Assembly (NCBI GenBank): GCA_016235085.1
Contig: JACRMA010000042.1
Location: forward strand, 29,016-74,838
Direction of reading: 5' to 3'
Origin: Candidatus Zixiibacteriota bacterium
GTDB taxonomy: Bacteria; Zixibacteria; MSB-5A5; WJJR01
Length of the DNA stretch: 45,823 nucleotides
Shown: piece by piece, positions 17,801 to 25,554 of the stretch
Numbering within the stretch: position 1 is the first letter of the stretch
Layout of the letters: every line of letters starts with the position of its first letter
Notes under the pieces: model-generated
Database searches by the model: none
Seen by the model: only the letters and a program-made list of their open reading frames with translations
What the model was told of the DNA's origin: nothing
Translations under genes and position numbers: made by a program

Positions 17801-18246
17801 ATGAAGAGCGCCAGCAGATGGCCCGTCTGCGCGCCGAACAACAGGCGATTCAGAAGGGTGTCAACGAGGTCAGTAAGGAACTGGGTGATCGCCGCGATCT
17901 GCCGGGACGCCTCGACAAACTCGGCGAGGAGATGCAGAAGGTGATCGCGGACTTGGATAAGTCAAAAGTGACCGAGGAAACACGGGACCGCCAACGCCGC
18001 ATCTACACGCGGATGCTCGATTTCCAGCGCTCCATGCAGAAACAAGATTACAAAGAAGAGCGCAAGGCCCAGTTCGGCGAAAATATGCTGCGCCAGTCTC
18101 CCGGCCCGCTCGATCCCGGACGCGGCCTCACCGACGAGGAATACGAACGTCTCCTCACCCGCTATCAGGAAGAAGGCTATCCGAAAGAATACGAAGAGAC
18201 CATCAAAGCCTACTTCCGCGCCCTGGTTGAGGCCCGCGGGAAATAG
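14842..18246 (+). CDS. Large DUF4175-type membrane protein with long coiled coils
   Basis: 1134 residues. Two membrane segments occur near the N-terminus (about residues 28-77), with a third at about 155-178. Then comes an extracytoplasmic Ig-like/beta-rich part to about residue 515 (for example VTGLRLEIFPPKYTGI and RAPTVEIVMPGHNMDLSDAMSV). From about 515 on it is Glu/Lys/Gln-rich coiled coil with few breaks (for example LNNKLEDLRREIAGQKEID and IQQAQQKKLQ) and a Gly/Ser/Gln-rich portion near 920-990. The short C-terminal tail reads DPGRGLTDEEYERLLTRYQ. The layout fits the DUF4175 family, whose role is unknown. Its strong antisense open frames are caused by the repetitive Lys/Gln codons. Confidence 0.82.
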   Translation: MSPMPGYSQLIDRLRSMRHRWIALEWATQMSLLLAALGIAFVILSATLALVVPSIAVRVTIVSILGAAALGLVLWAVAKSTVRAPKYAHLALAVEHRNPELKNRLIAALQLADRARANPEGYSLDLIDLTIRQAMEMCNGIDFAAALDRARVKRSARLAGIGLGSGLLLALLFPSLASRSWQAYSNPLTDYSASVPYDLSVEPGSVEAVKFDDFKIVARVTGASLPDNATIHQRGAGGDWRILGPVPALAVTRDEGGAKAVSQAEFRHTISQIKYDFEYFVTAGERTSPTYKVTAVDRPVVTGLRLEIFPPKYTGIAPSVVDENDGTISAPVGTTVKFRVESNRPLSSASMAFSDGSSRALEIRSQSASTELTIDRNRSYHVALLDASGRSNPHPIEYSITAIPDRAPTVEIVMPGHNMDLSDAMSVDLKIVAHDDYGFTKMVLHTRWLSEGRERAVRDFVIPGSALTGERLETGYFWDLANWGLLPEDVVHYYAEVWDNDQNPAPQSGSSKTFSIRLPSLDEQIAENEMARDEDVSALDRILEGERELNNKLEDLRREIAGQKEIDWNKQKGLEEVSSQGQKLNKELEEIAQSMQEQIQQAQQKKLQSAELIQKMIEAQQLFNEVATDEMKEAMRKLQEAMKQLDPKEVQDALAKMDLSQEEMLKRLERTLAYLKKLQAEQKVDAFIKRVEQMLAQQEALNKEAGETPKDKLPDMAPSQEKLKSNFDKLAQDMMAAESMLAANQVAAPPKIQEFTEAAQKSPAPSQMKQTAQNMSQQNKDAAQQSGGQCSASLKALLDEMKSFQQQMSSKMQAEMAKQLREALDKVLYVSDKQEELMDKTGQVDPTSLSLRDMAAEQEALRSSTEKLATQLAELGKKSTCLSNQMGQNLSGSASRMQSSAEALSQRQGPTAQSNQRESLFDLNQTAQQIADAMEKNSGQCKNPGAGSCDKPGGNGAMGKMQQLSQQQGRLNGQMPGNDQTGGSMSNEERQQMARLRAEQQAIQKGVNEVSKELGDRRDLPGRLDKLGEEMQKVIADLDKSKVTEETRDRQRRIYTRMLDFQRSMQKQDYKEERKAQFGENMLRQSPGPLDPGRGLTDEEYERLLTRYQEEGYPKEYEETIKAYFRALVEARGK

Positions 18247-18273
18247 ACGATCCTGACCTTGGCTTCAATGACG

Positions 18274-18300
18274 ACGGGCGCCAAATCGGCGCCCGTTTTC
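18274..18300 (+). terminator. Rho-independent terminator after the DUF4175 gene
   Basis: ACGGGCGCC (18274-18282) pairs with GGCGCCCGT (18288-18296) around AAATC and runs into TTTT. It lies 27 bases after the stop codon. Confidence 0.75.
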
Positions 18301-18338
18301 ATTTGGACACATGCGGGCAGTTCGGTGAGTTGACCCGT

Positions 18339-18370
18339 GGGAGGGCGAGGCTCCCGCCGAGCCTCTTTTT
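18339..18370 (+). repeat. GC-rich interspersed repeat, copy A
   Basis: GGGAGGGCGAGGCTCCCGCC followed by GAGCCTCTTTTT. It matches the copy at 18538-18567 over 30 bases with one difference, and an inverted copy at 18581-18610. The internal GAGGCTC...GAGCCTC can itself fold and ends in a T-run, so it might also act as a second terminator. Confidence 0.7.
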
Positions 18371-18506
18371 GTCCGCACGCTCACTTTATTCCCCAAGCAA
18401 TGTGCCCGGTCTAATCTGTAACCCATCCGCCCAATTTGTACCCGAGAAATCTCCCACCCTCCAGGTGGGGCACGGGGGCGGGAATCCGGTCGCCGTTCCG
18501 TCACTG

Positions 18507-18530
18507 GATTCCCGCTTTCGCGGGAAAGAC
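18507..18530 (+). repeat. REP-like hairpin (GGATTCCCGC...GCGGGAAAGAC)
   Basis: Stem TTCCCGC (18509-18515) and GCGGGAA (18520-18526) with loop TTTC. The sequence type GGATTCCCGC-TTTC-GCGGGAA is a widely dispersed intergenic palindrome in many bacterial genomes. Only one copy is in the window, so the call relies on recognising the motif. Confidence 0.55.
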
Positions 18531-18536
18531 GTCGGG

Positions 18537-18610
18537 AGGGAGGGCGAGGCTCCTGCCGAGCCTCTTTCACTCTCCGACCAAGGAGGCTCGGCAGGAGCCT
18601 CGCCCTCCCT
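18537..18610 (+). repeat. 28-bp perfect inverted repeat (repeat copies B and C)
   Basis: Bases 18537-18564 are the exact reverse complement of 18583-18610, with an 18-base loop. Each arm is a copy of the GC-rich repeat also seen at 18339-18370. The 429-base spacer 18247-18675 holds this element, copy A, the REP-like hairpin and the terminator at 18274; I see no gene in it. Confidence 0.85.
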
Positions 18611-18675
18611 GGCCGTCGCTCGACTTCCTCGCGAAAGCTCTTGCGACCTGTCTTTGCCAGCGAGTATCGTCTCCT

Positions 18676-19869
18676 GTGCCTGAATCACTCGCAACGCGGA
18701 AGACGCCGGATTTCGCTCTCTGGGCGATTTGGCTGATCTTCATTCTCGCCTTCGTGCTTCTCGTGTGGGCGGTGGATGTGCAGTTTCGCGACGCCGACTC
18801 GAAGCTCTACAGCGACATCGCCCAAACCATTGCAAAGCAGCCGATCTGTGAGTGGCTATCACCCCAGTGGTCGGGATTTTGGGACCGGGAGGGACTCTTC
18901 CGTGAGCACCCGCCCGGTGTCCTTTGGGTATCGGCATCGCTGATTCGATTGGGTGCCCCGGCGGCGCAGGCGGCGGCGATCGCCAATCTGCTATACTATC
19001 TCCTGATCTTCCTTTTCATCTTCAAACTTGGGTGCCACCTCGACGGACCAACGCTCGGTTGGGCGATGGTCTGGGCCGCGTTCCTCATGCCGGTCACCCT
19101 GCAATACCTGATTCGCGGGAACCTCGAACCGCCGCTGACTTTGGCCACGGTGCTGGGACTCTACGTCTTTGTGCGATCCGACCGCCGGCCGCTCGCCCGT
19201 CTTTTGTTCGCGGCGGCTGTCACGTTCGCGGTATTCGTCAAGGGAATGCAGGGGCTGATCGTGCCGATCTTCGCGGGAATCTACTGGCTCTTCTGGACAC
19301 GGGATCGCTGGCGCTTCCTTACTCTGATATTTGGAACTGTCTTTATGCTGCTGATCTGCGCCCTGTTCGAGTGGCGTTATCGCCTCCATACGGGCGAAGA
19401 GTTCTGGTTCACCTACATGGCAATCCAGGCCGGGATTGCCGTAAAGTCGCTGTCGCCATGGAGCAAACTTTACAACCTCGTCTGGTACCTGGGCCGCATC
19501 CTGTATTTCGCTCTGCCCTGGAGCCTCTTCCTGCTGGCAGCCCGATGGTGGCCTCGGCGTGATTCGGCCGCAAAGGTCTATCCCGACTCCAATGTGTGGC
19601 GCTGGCTGCTGGTATCCGCCGCCACGCTCGTGCTGCTCATGGCATTCTTCGAACGCAAGGCGGACCGCTACGTCTTTCCCGCCTACACGTTGATCGCCAT
19701 GGCAGGGGGATGGTTGGTCCGCGAGCGATTTGCCCGAATCCGAGTCTGGCTCACCAATTCGCCCCGGAAGATGTCGATGGTCTTTGCGAGTTCACTTTTG
19801 ATCGCAATCATCTTGAAAACGATTGTCGGAAAGTCCTTCTACCAGACCATCCAAATCTGGCGGAATTGA
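18676..19869 (+). CDS. GT39/PMT_2-type membrane glycosyltransferase
   Basis: 397 residues with about nine or ten membrane segments. The open frame extends upstream through the repeat element, but the protein-like part begins at GTG 18676 (MPESLATRKTPDFALWAIWLIFIL...). The first periplasmic loop has DADSKLYSDIAQTI and REHPPGVLW. The acidic pair and the HPP motif are typical of ArnT/dolichyl-phosphate-mannose-type GT-C enzymes that use polyprenyl-linked sugars. A later part has FERKADRYVFPAYTLIAMAGGWLV, also typical. The acceptor is unknown. It is preceded by repeats and has no evident operon partner. Confidence 0.8.
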   Translation: MPESLATRKTPDFALWAIWLIFILAFVLLVWAVDVQFRDADSKLYSDIAQTIAKQPICEWLSPQWSGFWDREGLFREHPPGVLWVSASLIRLGAPAAQAAAIANLLYYLLIFLFIFKLGCHLDGPTLGWAMVWAAFLMPVTLQYLIRGNLEPPLTLATVLGLYVFVRSDRRPLARLLFAAAVTFAVFVKGMQGLIVPIFAGIYWLFWTRDRWRFLTLIFGTVFMLLICALFEWRYRLHTGEEFWFTYMAIQAGIAVKSLSPWSKLYNLVWYLGRILYFALPWSLFLLAARWWPRRDSAAKVYPDSNVWRWLLVSAATLVLLMAFFERKADRYVFPAYTLIAMAGGWLVRERFARIRVWLTNSPRKMSMVFASSLLIAIILKTIVGKSFYQTIQIWRN

Positions 19870-20098
19870 GGCGGTGTGTGGAATGTCCCGTGCCTGCCAG
19901 TCCGGACGTATCACAATTTTGCCAAATCGTTCATCCAATCACTCGTTGAATTTCAGAGTGAAAAGGAGTAACTAACCGGTGCGGGGGCGGGGTCGTCCCC
20001 GCCGGAAACTTGAAACTTTACGCTGCCGGTGCCGTCTGATACTTCCATGTGTCGCGGCGACCGGCGGTTGCGGCCCTGTACATCGGAGGTGGATAATC

Positions 20099-20668
20099 AT
20101 GAACCTGAACAGTGAACCCATGGAGATGGTGGAACAGCCACCAACCAATGAGGAGCCACAGTTGGGGTTTTTCGGAAAGCTGTGGAATCTGTTTGTCGAC
20201 CCACGCAAAACCTTCGCCAGCATCAAACCCAACCATGAGTGGGTCATTCTTTGGATCCTGGTTGCGGCAATCAGCATCTGCGCCTACATGCCGATTAAAG
20301 ACGTCGTCAAGCAAAGCCAGATCGAGAGAGTCACGGAGCAATTGAAAGCCAATCCGCAAGTGCCTGAAGAGAAGCGGGCCGAGATTCTCGACAAGATGGA
20401 GTCACAGTTCGAGAACCCATTGTATCTGCTCTTCGTTCCCGCAACGCAACTGGTGGTACTCGCAGTGGTCGCGGGGATTCTCCTGTTTCTGGGCAACATC
20501 ATCCTGGGTGGAAATTGCTCGTATTTGAAGATGCTGAACGCCTATGCCTGGACGATGATGATCGTCATACCCGGCAGCATTGTGACGGTGCCGATGATTG
20601 GGTCGTGGTCCAAGGCGGGCTGGCGACTTTGGGTGTACAGTTTGGCGCATAGCGTGAGACCTGATTAG
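20099..20668 (+). CDS. YIP1-family membrane protein, C-terminus probably truncated
   Basis: 189 residues starting at ATG 20099, with GGAGG about 9 bases upstream. The N-terminal cytosolic part (LGFFGKLWNLFVDPRKTFASIKPNHEW) is typical for bacterial YIP1 proteins encoded next to ABC exporters. Membrane segments occur near residues 47-62, 115-143 and 155-172. The alignment breaks after VTVPMI (near base 20600): the tail GSWSKAGWRLWVYSLAHSVRPD is not hydrophobic enough to be the usual last membrane segments. In the +1 frame VVVQGGLATLGVQFGA looks more natural and ends at a stop. So a frameshift and loss of about 60-80 residues is likely. It precedes the tolC-like gene by 23 bases. Confidence 0.7.
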   Translation: MNLNSEPMEMVEQPPTNEEPQLGFFGKLWNLFVDPRKTFASIKPNHEWVILWILVAAISICAYMPIKDVVKQSQIERVTEQLKANPQVPEEKRAEILDKMESQFENPLYLLFVPATQLVVLAVVAGILLFLGNIILGGNCSYLKMLNAYAWTMMIVIPGSIVTVPMIGSWSKAGWRLWVYSLAHSVRPD

Positions 20669-20691
20669 ATCGGGACGTGAAGGAGCAAGAC

Positions 20692-22026
20692 ATGACCAGA
20701 AGGCAACTGAGTGTAGCTCTCGTGATTTCCTTGTCACTGCTGACCGTGTCGGCCCGGCCAGCCGCGGCCGAGACCCTGACGCTGGACCAATGTGTCGACA
20801 TTGCTCTGCGCCAGAATGCGACGATTCTCACGCCCGGACTCAAGACGGGCATGACCTCTGCGCGCGAGGGTGTCTGGACTGCGTGGGGCGGTATACTGCC
20901 GTCGCTCTCCGGTGGCGTGGACTACGATTGGTCGAAAACCAATCGACATGTTGCGATTTCTCAGGATTCAATCAACGGAGGGGCCGATACCTCCATCACG
21001 GGCGGATCGTCCAGCGGCTGGCGCGCGAATCTGGGAATCAGGCAGACCCTGTTTGACGGCTTGGCGAACTACTACACAATTCGTGAGTCTCGGCAATCTC
21101 TCATCGGTTACCGCCAACAATACCGGTCCGCCGAGCTATCGTTGATTCTTCAGGTTAAGCAGAGCTATTACGATGTCCTGCGCGCCAAAGGGCTCCTGAT
21201 CGTTGACTCTGGTGCCGTCGAACGCTCGAAGAAGGACCTCGAGACAATTCAATCGATGTTTGATCTGGGATCCAAATCCCGTTCGGATTTGCTCAAAGCG
21301 AAGGTTCGGCTGGGAACCGCACAGGTGTCCCTGATTTCGCGCCTGAACGCCTATGGCGTGGCAATCGCCGCGCTCAACAATATTCTCAACCGCGACGTGT
21401 CCACACCGTTTGAACTGGCCGACGTGGGTGCGGCTCCCGATTTGGGACTCAGCTATGACCAGGCGTTGAAGGAAGCCAAGGACAATTCCCCGCTTCTTCT
21501 GGCGGCCCGGGCCGAAGTTGAGGCGAAACGCAGTTCTCTGGGCATCGCCCGTGCCGCCTACTTCCCGGACCTCTCCTGGAACGCGGGCCGCAGCTATTCG
21601 GCCGCAGAGCGAAAGGACCTCTTCAAGAGTGATAATGGCACCTGGGGTATTGGCTTGAGCCTCAGTTACACGATCTTCGATGGATTCGTCAAGAAGAGCA
21701 ACTACTCACGGGCCAGCGTATCCCTCAAGACCACCCGCGAGGGATTGACCCAAGAGGAAAACAACGTTGCCCTCGCTGTCCGGCAGGCGTTCCTCAGCTG
21801 GCAATTGGCCCACGACAAGATGGCACTGGCGGATGAGACGGAAAAGTCGGCCCAGGAAGATTTCAATCTGGCCCAGGAGAAGTACAATCTGGGCGCCGGC
21901 ACGATCCTGGAACTGCTGGATGCCCAGGTGTCCCTGACGCAGGCGCAAACCGACAAAGTGAACGCGCTGTACGACTACCATCTGGCGGTTGCCGCCCTCG
22001 AAAACTCAATGGGGCGTGGCCGTTAA
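20692..22026 (+). CDS. TolC-family outer membrane efflux protein
   Basis: 444 residues with signal peptide (MTRRQLSVALVISLSLLTVSARPAAA). ATG 20692 has GGAG 8 bases upstream. After it come two repeats of the outer-membrane-factor domain. The first begins ETLTLDQCVDIALRQNATI, and the second begins LSYDQALKEAKDNSPLLLAARAEVEAKRSSLGIARAAYFPDLSW. The helix-rich end has FNLAQEKYNLGAGTILELLDAQVSLTQAQ, a hallmark of TolC. It forms the outer-membrane channel for the exporter encoded immediately downstream. Confidence 0.94.
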   Translation: MTRRQLSVALVISLSLLTVSARPAAAETLTLDQCVDIALRQNATILTPGLKTGMTSAREGVWTAWGGILPSLSGGVDYDWSKTNRHVAISQDSINGGADTSITGGSSSGWRANLGIRQTLFDGLANYYTIRESRQSLIGYRQQYRSAELSLILQVKQSYYDVLRAKGLLIVDSGAVERSKKDLETIQSMFDLGSKSRSDLLKAKVRLGTAQVSLISRLNAYGVAIAALNNILNRDVSTPFELADVGAAPDLGLSYDQALKEAKDNSPLLLAARAEVEAKRSSLGIARAAYFPDLSWNAGRSYSAAERKDLFKSDNGTWGIGLSLSYTIFDGFVKKSNYSRASVSLKTTREGLTQEENNVALAVRQAFLSWQLAHDKMALADETEKSAQEDFNLAQEKYNLGAGTILELLDAQVSLTQAQTDKVNALYDYHLAVAALENSMGRGR

Positions 22027-22133
22027 CCTGTTTAGTCCGGGCGGGAAATGCCGCTCATGACTTGTCATTTCACGGCGTCTTTTCTGAATCTCCAGCACCG
22101 TACTGCCGTATACGGATAAATGGAAGGTGGATC

Positions 22134-22164
22134 GGCCGTTCGAAATGTACGACCTCGAACGGCC
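22134..22164 (+). promoter_or_regulatory. 10-bp inverted repeat upstream of the adaptor gene
   Basis: GGCCGTTCGA (22134-22143) and TCGAACGGCC (22155-22164) are a perfect inverted repeat around 11 bases. It lies 40 bases before the adaptor start, in the 177-base gap after the tolC-like gene. It could be an operator or an mRNA hairpin. There is no U-tract, so it is not a typical terminator. Confidence 0.45.
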
Positions 22165-22203
22165 CAGAGTCTCGATCTCGCGCAGGCCAAAATCGGAGTG
22201 GGT

Positions 22204-23556
22204 ATGACGAAAAAGGGAAAGAAGAAACTGTTCATTATCGGTGGCGCCGTGCTGGTCATCGCCGTGCTGGCGATCGTCAACTTCACGCGTTCCTCCGGCA
22301 AGACGACCAAGGTCACCACCGCGAAAGTCAAACAGGGCAAACTCGTCTCCCTGGTCACCGCCTCCGGCAAGGTCAAACCCAAGACCGAAGTGAAGATTTC
22401 AGCCAACGTGTCTGGTGAGATTGTGGCACTGCCGGTCGTCGAGGGTCAGCGGGTCAAGAAAGGCGATCTCCTCGTCCAGCTTGAACCCAAGCAGTATGAA
22501 GCGCAGTTGCGCCAGTCGCAGGCAGGGTACGACGCCGCACTTGCCAGCCAGAAGCTCGACGCGGCATCGGCCAACGAATCCAAGTTTGTCTATGAGCGCC
22601 AGAAGACCCTGTTCGAGAAGAAGCTGACCTCGCAGGAGGCGTACGATGCCGCCCGCACGCGATACGAATCGACCCAGGCTGCGCTCGAAGCCGCGAGTTC
22701 ACGTGTCCAGCAGGCCAAAGCGGAGGCGGATCGTGCGACCGAGGGGCTGAGCTACACGACCATTCGCTCCCCCATTGACGGTTACATCACCGATCTCCGT
22801 TCCGAACTCGGCGAAATCGTCATGGGCTCTTTAAACTATCAGGCGTCGGTGATCATGGTGGTCAGCGATCTGTCCGCGATCGAAGTTGAAGTCGAAGTCG
22901 ACGAAACCGACGTCGATCAGGTGGCCCTCGGGCAGACGAGCAAGATCAAACTCGATGCCATGCCGGACACCTCGTACGCGGGCCGGGTTACGGAGATCGG
23001 CAACACGGCGAAGGTCTCTGCTCTGGGAACCCAGGATCAGGTCACGAATTTCCTCGTCACCATCCTGCTGACCGACAGCGTTCCCAATATCAAGCCCGGC
23101 ATGACGGCGACGTGTGACATTACCACCAACGAACGAGAGAACGCGGTCAAGATCCCGATCGGCGCGGTCGTGTTGCGCGACGAGAGCATCCTGAAGAAGA
23201 AGGGTACCACGCCGGAATCGTCTGCCGCGGTTGGCGTCAGCGAAGCGGTGGCCGCCGGCGACGGCGACTCGGCCAAGGCCCGCGAGAATGAAGACGAGAT
23301 CGTCAAGAAGAAGCCCATCGAGGGTGTCTTCGTGGTTCGCGGCGGGAAGGCCACTTTCGTCAGTGTGTCGACAGGCATTGCTGACCAGCAAAACATTGAA
23401 GTCAAATCGGGTCTGCAGAAGGGCGACGAGATCATCGTTGGGCCGTTCCGTACACTCCGGTCACTGGAAGACGGCGAGCGCGTCGAGGCGAAAGAGGAGA
23501 AGATGGGGATGAAGGGGAAAGAGGGCGCCAAAGAGGGTTCCGGTGACGGTGCCTAG
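22204..23556 (+). CDS. Periplasmic adaptor subunit (MacA/HlyD-type) of tripartite ABC exporter
   Basis: 450 residues anchored by one N-terminal membrane segment (KLFIIGGAVLVIAVLAIVNF). ATG 22204 was chosen because a GGAG precedes it and the frame further upstream is not protein-like. It has a barrel-sandwich lipoyl-like half (GKVKPKTEVKISANVSGEIV and VKKGDLLVQLEPKQYEAQL), a coiled-coil hairpin, and the returning half YTTIRSPIDGYITD. The beta barrel follows with MPDTSYAGRVTEIGN. An acidic Lys/Glu insert is near residues 335-370, and the C-terminus is Lys/Glu/Gly-rich. It links the TolC channel to the inner-membrane MacB-type permeases encoded next. Confidence 0.93.
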   Translation: MTKKGKKKLFIIGGAVLVIAVLAIVNFTRSSGKTTKVTTAKVKQGKLVSLVTASGKVKPKTEVKISANVSGEIVALPVVEGQRVKKGDLLVQLEPKQYEAQLRQSQAGYDAALASQKLDAASANESKFVYERQKTLFEKKLTSQEAYDAARTRYESTQAALEAASSRVQQAKAEADRATEGLSYTTIRSPIDGYITDLRSELGEIVMGSLNYQASVIMVVSDLSAIEVEVEVDETDVDQVALGQTSKIKLDAMPDTSYAGRVTEIGNTAKVSALGTQDQVTNFLVTILLTDSVPNIKPGMTATCDITTNERENAVKIPIGAVVLRDESILKKKGTTPESSAAVGVSEAVAAGDGDSAKARENEDEIVKKKPIEGVFVVRGGKATFVSVSTGIADQQNIEVKSGLQKGDEIIVGPFRTLRSLEDGERVEAKEEKMGMKGKEGAKEGSGDGA

Positions 23557-23601
23557 TGCCTTCGGTCATTCAACGCTCTTCTCAGGCAAGGTGGATTGCA
23601 C

Positions 23602-24294
23602 ATGCTGATCAAGACAGAGAATTTGTGGAAGACCTACAACATGGGCGGCGAAGAGCTGCACGCGTTGCGCGGCGTCACCTTTTGCATCGACAAGGGCGAA
23701 TACGTGGCCATCATGGGCCCATCGGGCTCCGGCAAATCCACGCTGATGAATCTGATCGGCTGCCTCGACACACCGTCGAAGGGCACTTATCAGCTCAATG
23801 GCCGTCAGGTGGCATCGATGAACGACGATGAACTCGCCTTCATTCGCAACAAGGAGATCGGGTTCGTCTTTCAGACCTTCAATCTCCTGCCCCGCGCGAC
23901 CGCCTTGCACAATGTCGAGCTCCCGCTGATCTACAACGGCACCACCGCCGAAACACGAATCGACCTGGCCAAGCGGGCACTGGAAATGGTCGATCTCGCC
24001 GATCGCATGATGCATCGTCCCAACCAGCTCTCCGGTGGGCAGCGCCAGCGTGTCGCCATTGCCCGCGCCCTGGTCAACAACCCCTCGCTGATTCTGGCCG
24101 ACGAGCCGACCGGAAATCTCGACACCAAGACCGGTGTCGAGATCATGGGCGTCTTCGACCGCCTGCACGAGGCCGGCAACACGATCATTATTGTGACCCA
24201 CGAGCATGATGTGGCCCAGTATGCGAATCGCATCGTCCACATCCGCGACGGCCAGATCGAGCGTGAAGAATCCGGCCGCAAAAGGGCGGCGTAA
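23602..24294 (+). CDS. MacB/LolD-type ABC transporter ATPase
   Basis: 230 residues. Walker A is GPSGSGKST (about residues 40-48), the Q-loop is [20 protein letters not shown], the signature is [15 protein letters not shown], Walker B is [12 protein letters not shown], and the switch His is in IIVTHEHD. This sequence type belongs to the MacB/LolD/FtsE branch that drives mechanotransmission rather than substrate translocation. I start at ATG 23602 (AAGGTGG 7 bases upstream) rather than TTG 23596. It ends 3 bases before the first permease gene. Confidence 0.96.
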   Translation: MLIKTENLWKTYNMGGEELHALRGVTFCIDKGEYVAIMGPSGSGKSTLMNLIGCLDTPSKGTYQLNGRQVASMNDDELAFIRNKEIGFVFQTFNLLPRATALHNVELPLIYNGTTAETRIDLAKRALEMVDLADRMMHRPNQLSGGQRQRVAIARALVNNPSLILADEPTGNLDTKTGVEIMGVFDRLHEAGNTIIIVTHEHDVAQYANRIVHIRDGQIEREESGRKRAA

Positions 24295-24297
24295 CCG

Positions 24298-25518
24298 ATG
24301 CGCCAGTTCATCGAAAGCGTGAAGATCGCCCTGGCCGCGCTGTGGGCCAACAAGCTGCGCACCACGCTGACTTTGATTGGAATGATCATCGGCGTGGCCA
24401 CAATCATCGCCATTGTCTCCCTGATCACCGGCATGAACCAGTATGTCGCCGCGGAAATCGACCAGCTCGGCGCCACCACCTTCATCGTGGACAAGGAAGG
24501 GATCATCACCAGCGAGGAAACCTGGTGGGAACGGATGAAGCGCAAGAAGCTGACCGTCGAGGACATGAACGAGGTGGCCGCGGGGTGTCAGGGATGTGAG
24601 TACGTCGGCGGCCGCGAAATGACCATGCGCAAGGTCAAGGCCGGCAATCGGTACGTGAACGACGTTTTCATCATGGGCTCAACCGCGAACTACCCGCAAA
24701 TCGTCAACTTCGAAATCGAACAGGGGCACTACCCAACAGAAGCCGACAACGAACACCGGCGTCCGGTGGCGTTCATTGGCTATGACATCATTGATGAATT
24801 GTTTCCCGGCATGTCGCACATCGGCAAGACGATTACTATTTCCGGGCAGGAATACTCTGTCATCGGCAACGGCAAGCGGCGCGGTTCGACCCTGGGGAAC
24901 AGCCACGACAATTACGTGATCATCCCGCTGTCCACGTTTGAGAAGCAGTTCGGGCAGCGCCGCTCGCTCGATATCTTCGTCAAGGCGCGGTCATTCGAAG
25001 GAATCGCCTCGGCACAGGATGAAGTGCGCATGACCATGCGTGCCCGGCACAAATTGAAATACGCCGATGCGGACGACTTCGAAATCTTTACCGCTGGCGA
25101 TATCATGAGCATGTGGGAGAATTTTTCGCGCGGTGCCTTCATCGTCATGATTGGCATTTCCTCGATCTCGCTGATTGTGGGCGGGATTGTGATCATGAAC
25201 ATCATGCTTGTCTCGGTGACCGAGCGCACCCGTGAAATCGGAATTCGCAAGGCCATCGGCGCACGCAAAGCCAGCGTCATGTGGCAGTTTTTGTCAGAGG
25301 CGCTGACCCTGTCGGTGTTGGGTGGCGCAGTGGGAATTCTGGGTGGAATCGCCGTGGGCCAGGGCTTGTCGGCCTTGTCGGGGATTCCCATGGGAATTGA
25401 AATCTGGTCCATTGTGGCCGGGATTCTGGTCTCCGGCGGCATTGGAACAGTCTTTGGCGTCTATCCGGCCATGAAGGCGGCCCGGCTCGATCCGATTGAG
25501 GCGCTGCGCTACGAATAG
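24298..25518 (+). CDS. MacB/FtsX-type ABC transporter permease, first copy
   Basis: 406 residues. One N-terminal membrane segment (residues about 20-48) is followed by a MacB-type periplasmic domain (about 50-270) and three C-terminal membrane segments of the FtsX domain. The conserved cytosolic loop VSVTERTREIGIRKAIGARKASVMWQF and the end PAMKAARLDPIEALRYE are hallmark elements. Together with the ATPase and the paralogous second permease it would form the inner-membrane part of the exporter. Confidence 0.95.
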   Translation: MRQFIESVKIALAALWANKLRTTLTLIGMIIGVATIIAIVSLITGMNQYVAAEIDQLGATTFIVDKEGIITSEETWWERMKRKKLTVEDMNEVAAGCQGCEYVGGREMTMRKVKAGNRYVNDVFIMGSTANYPQIVNFEIEQGHYPTEADNEHRRPVAFIGYDIIDELFPGMSHIGKTITISGQEYSVIGNGKRRGSTLGNSHDNYVIIPLSTFEKQFGQRRSLDIFVKARSFEGIASAQDEVRMTMRARHKLKYADADDFEIFTAGDIMSMWENFSRGAFIVMIGISSISLIVGGIVIMNIMLVSVTERTREIGIRKAIGARKASVMWQFLSEALTLSVLGGAVGILGGIAVGQGLSALSGIPMGIEIWSIVAGILVSGGIGTVFGVYPAMKAARLDPIEALRYE

Positions 25519-25554
25519 CGCCGTTGCGACAGACCGGACTCATCAGGAAGACTC

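Noticed and set aside
18303-18683. Open frames across the repeat spacer, both strands
   Set aside because: They translate the GC-rich and REP-like repeats (SFPRKRESS-type peptides), a known source of false genes.
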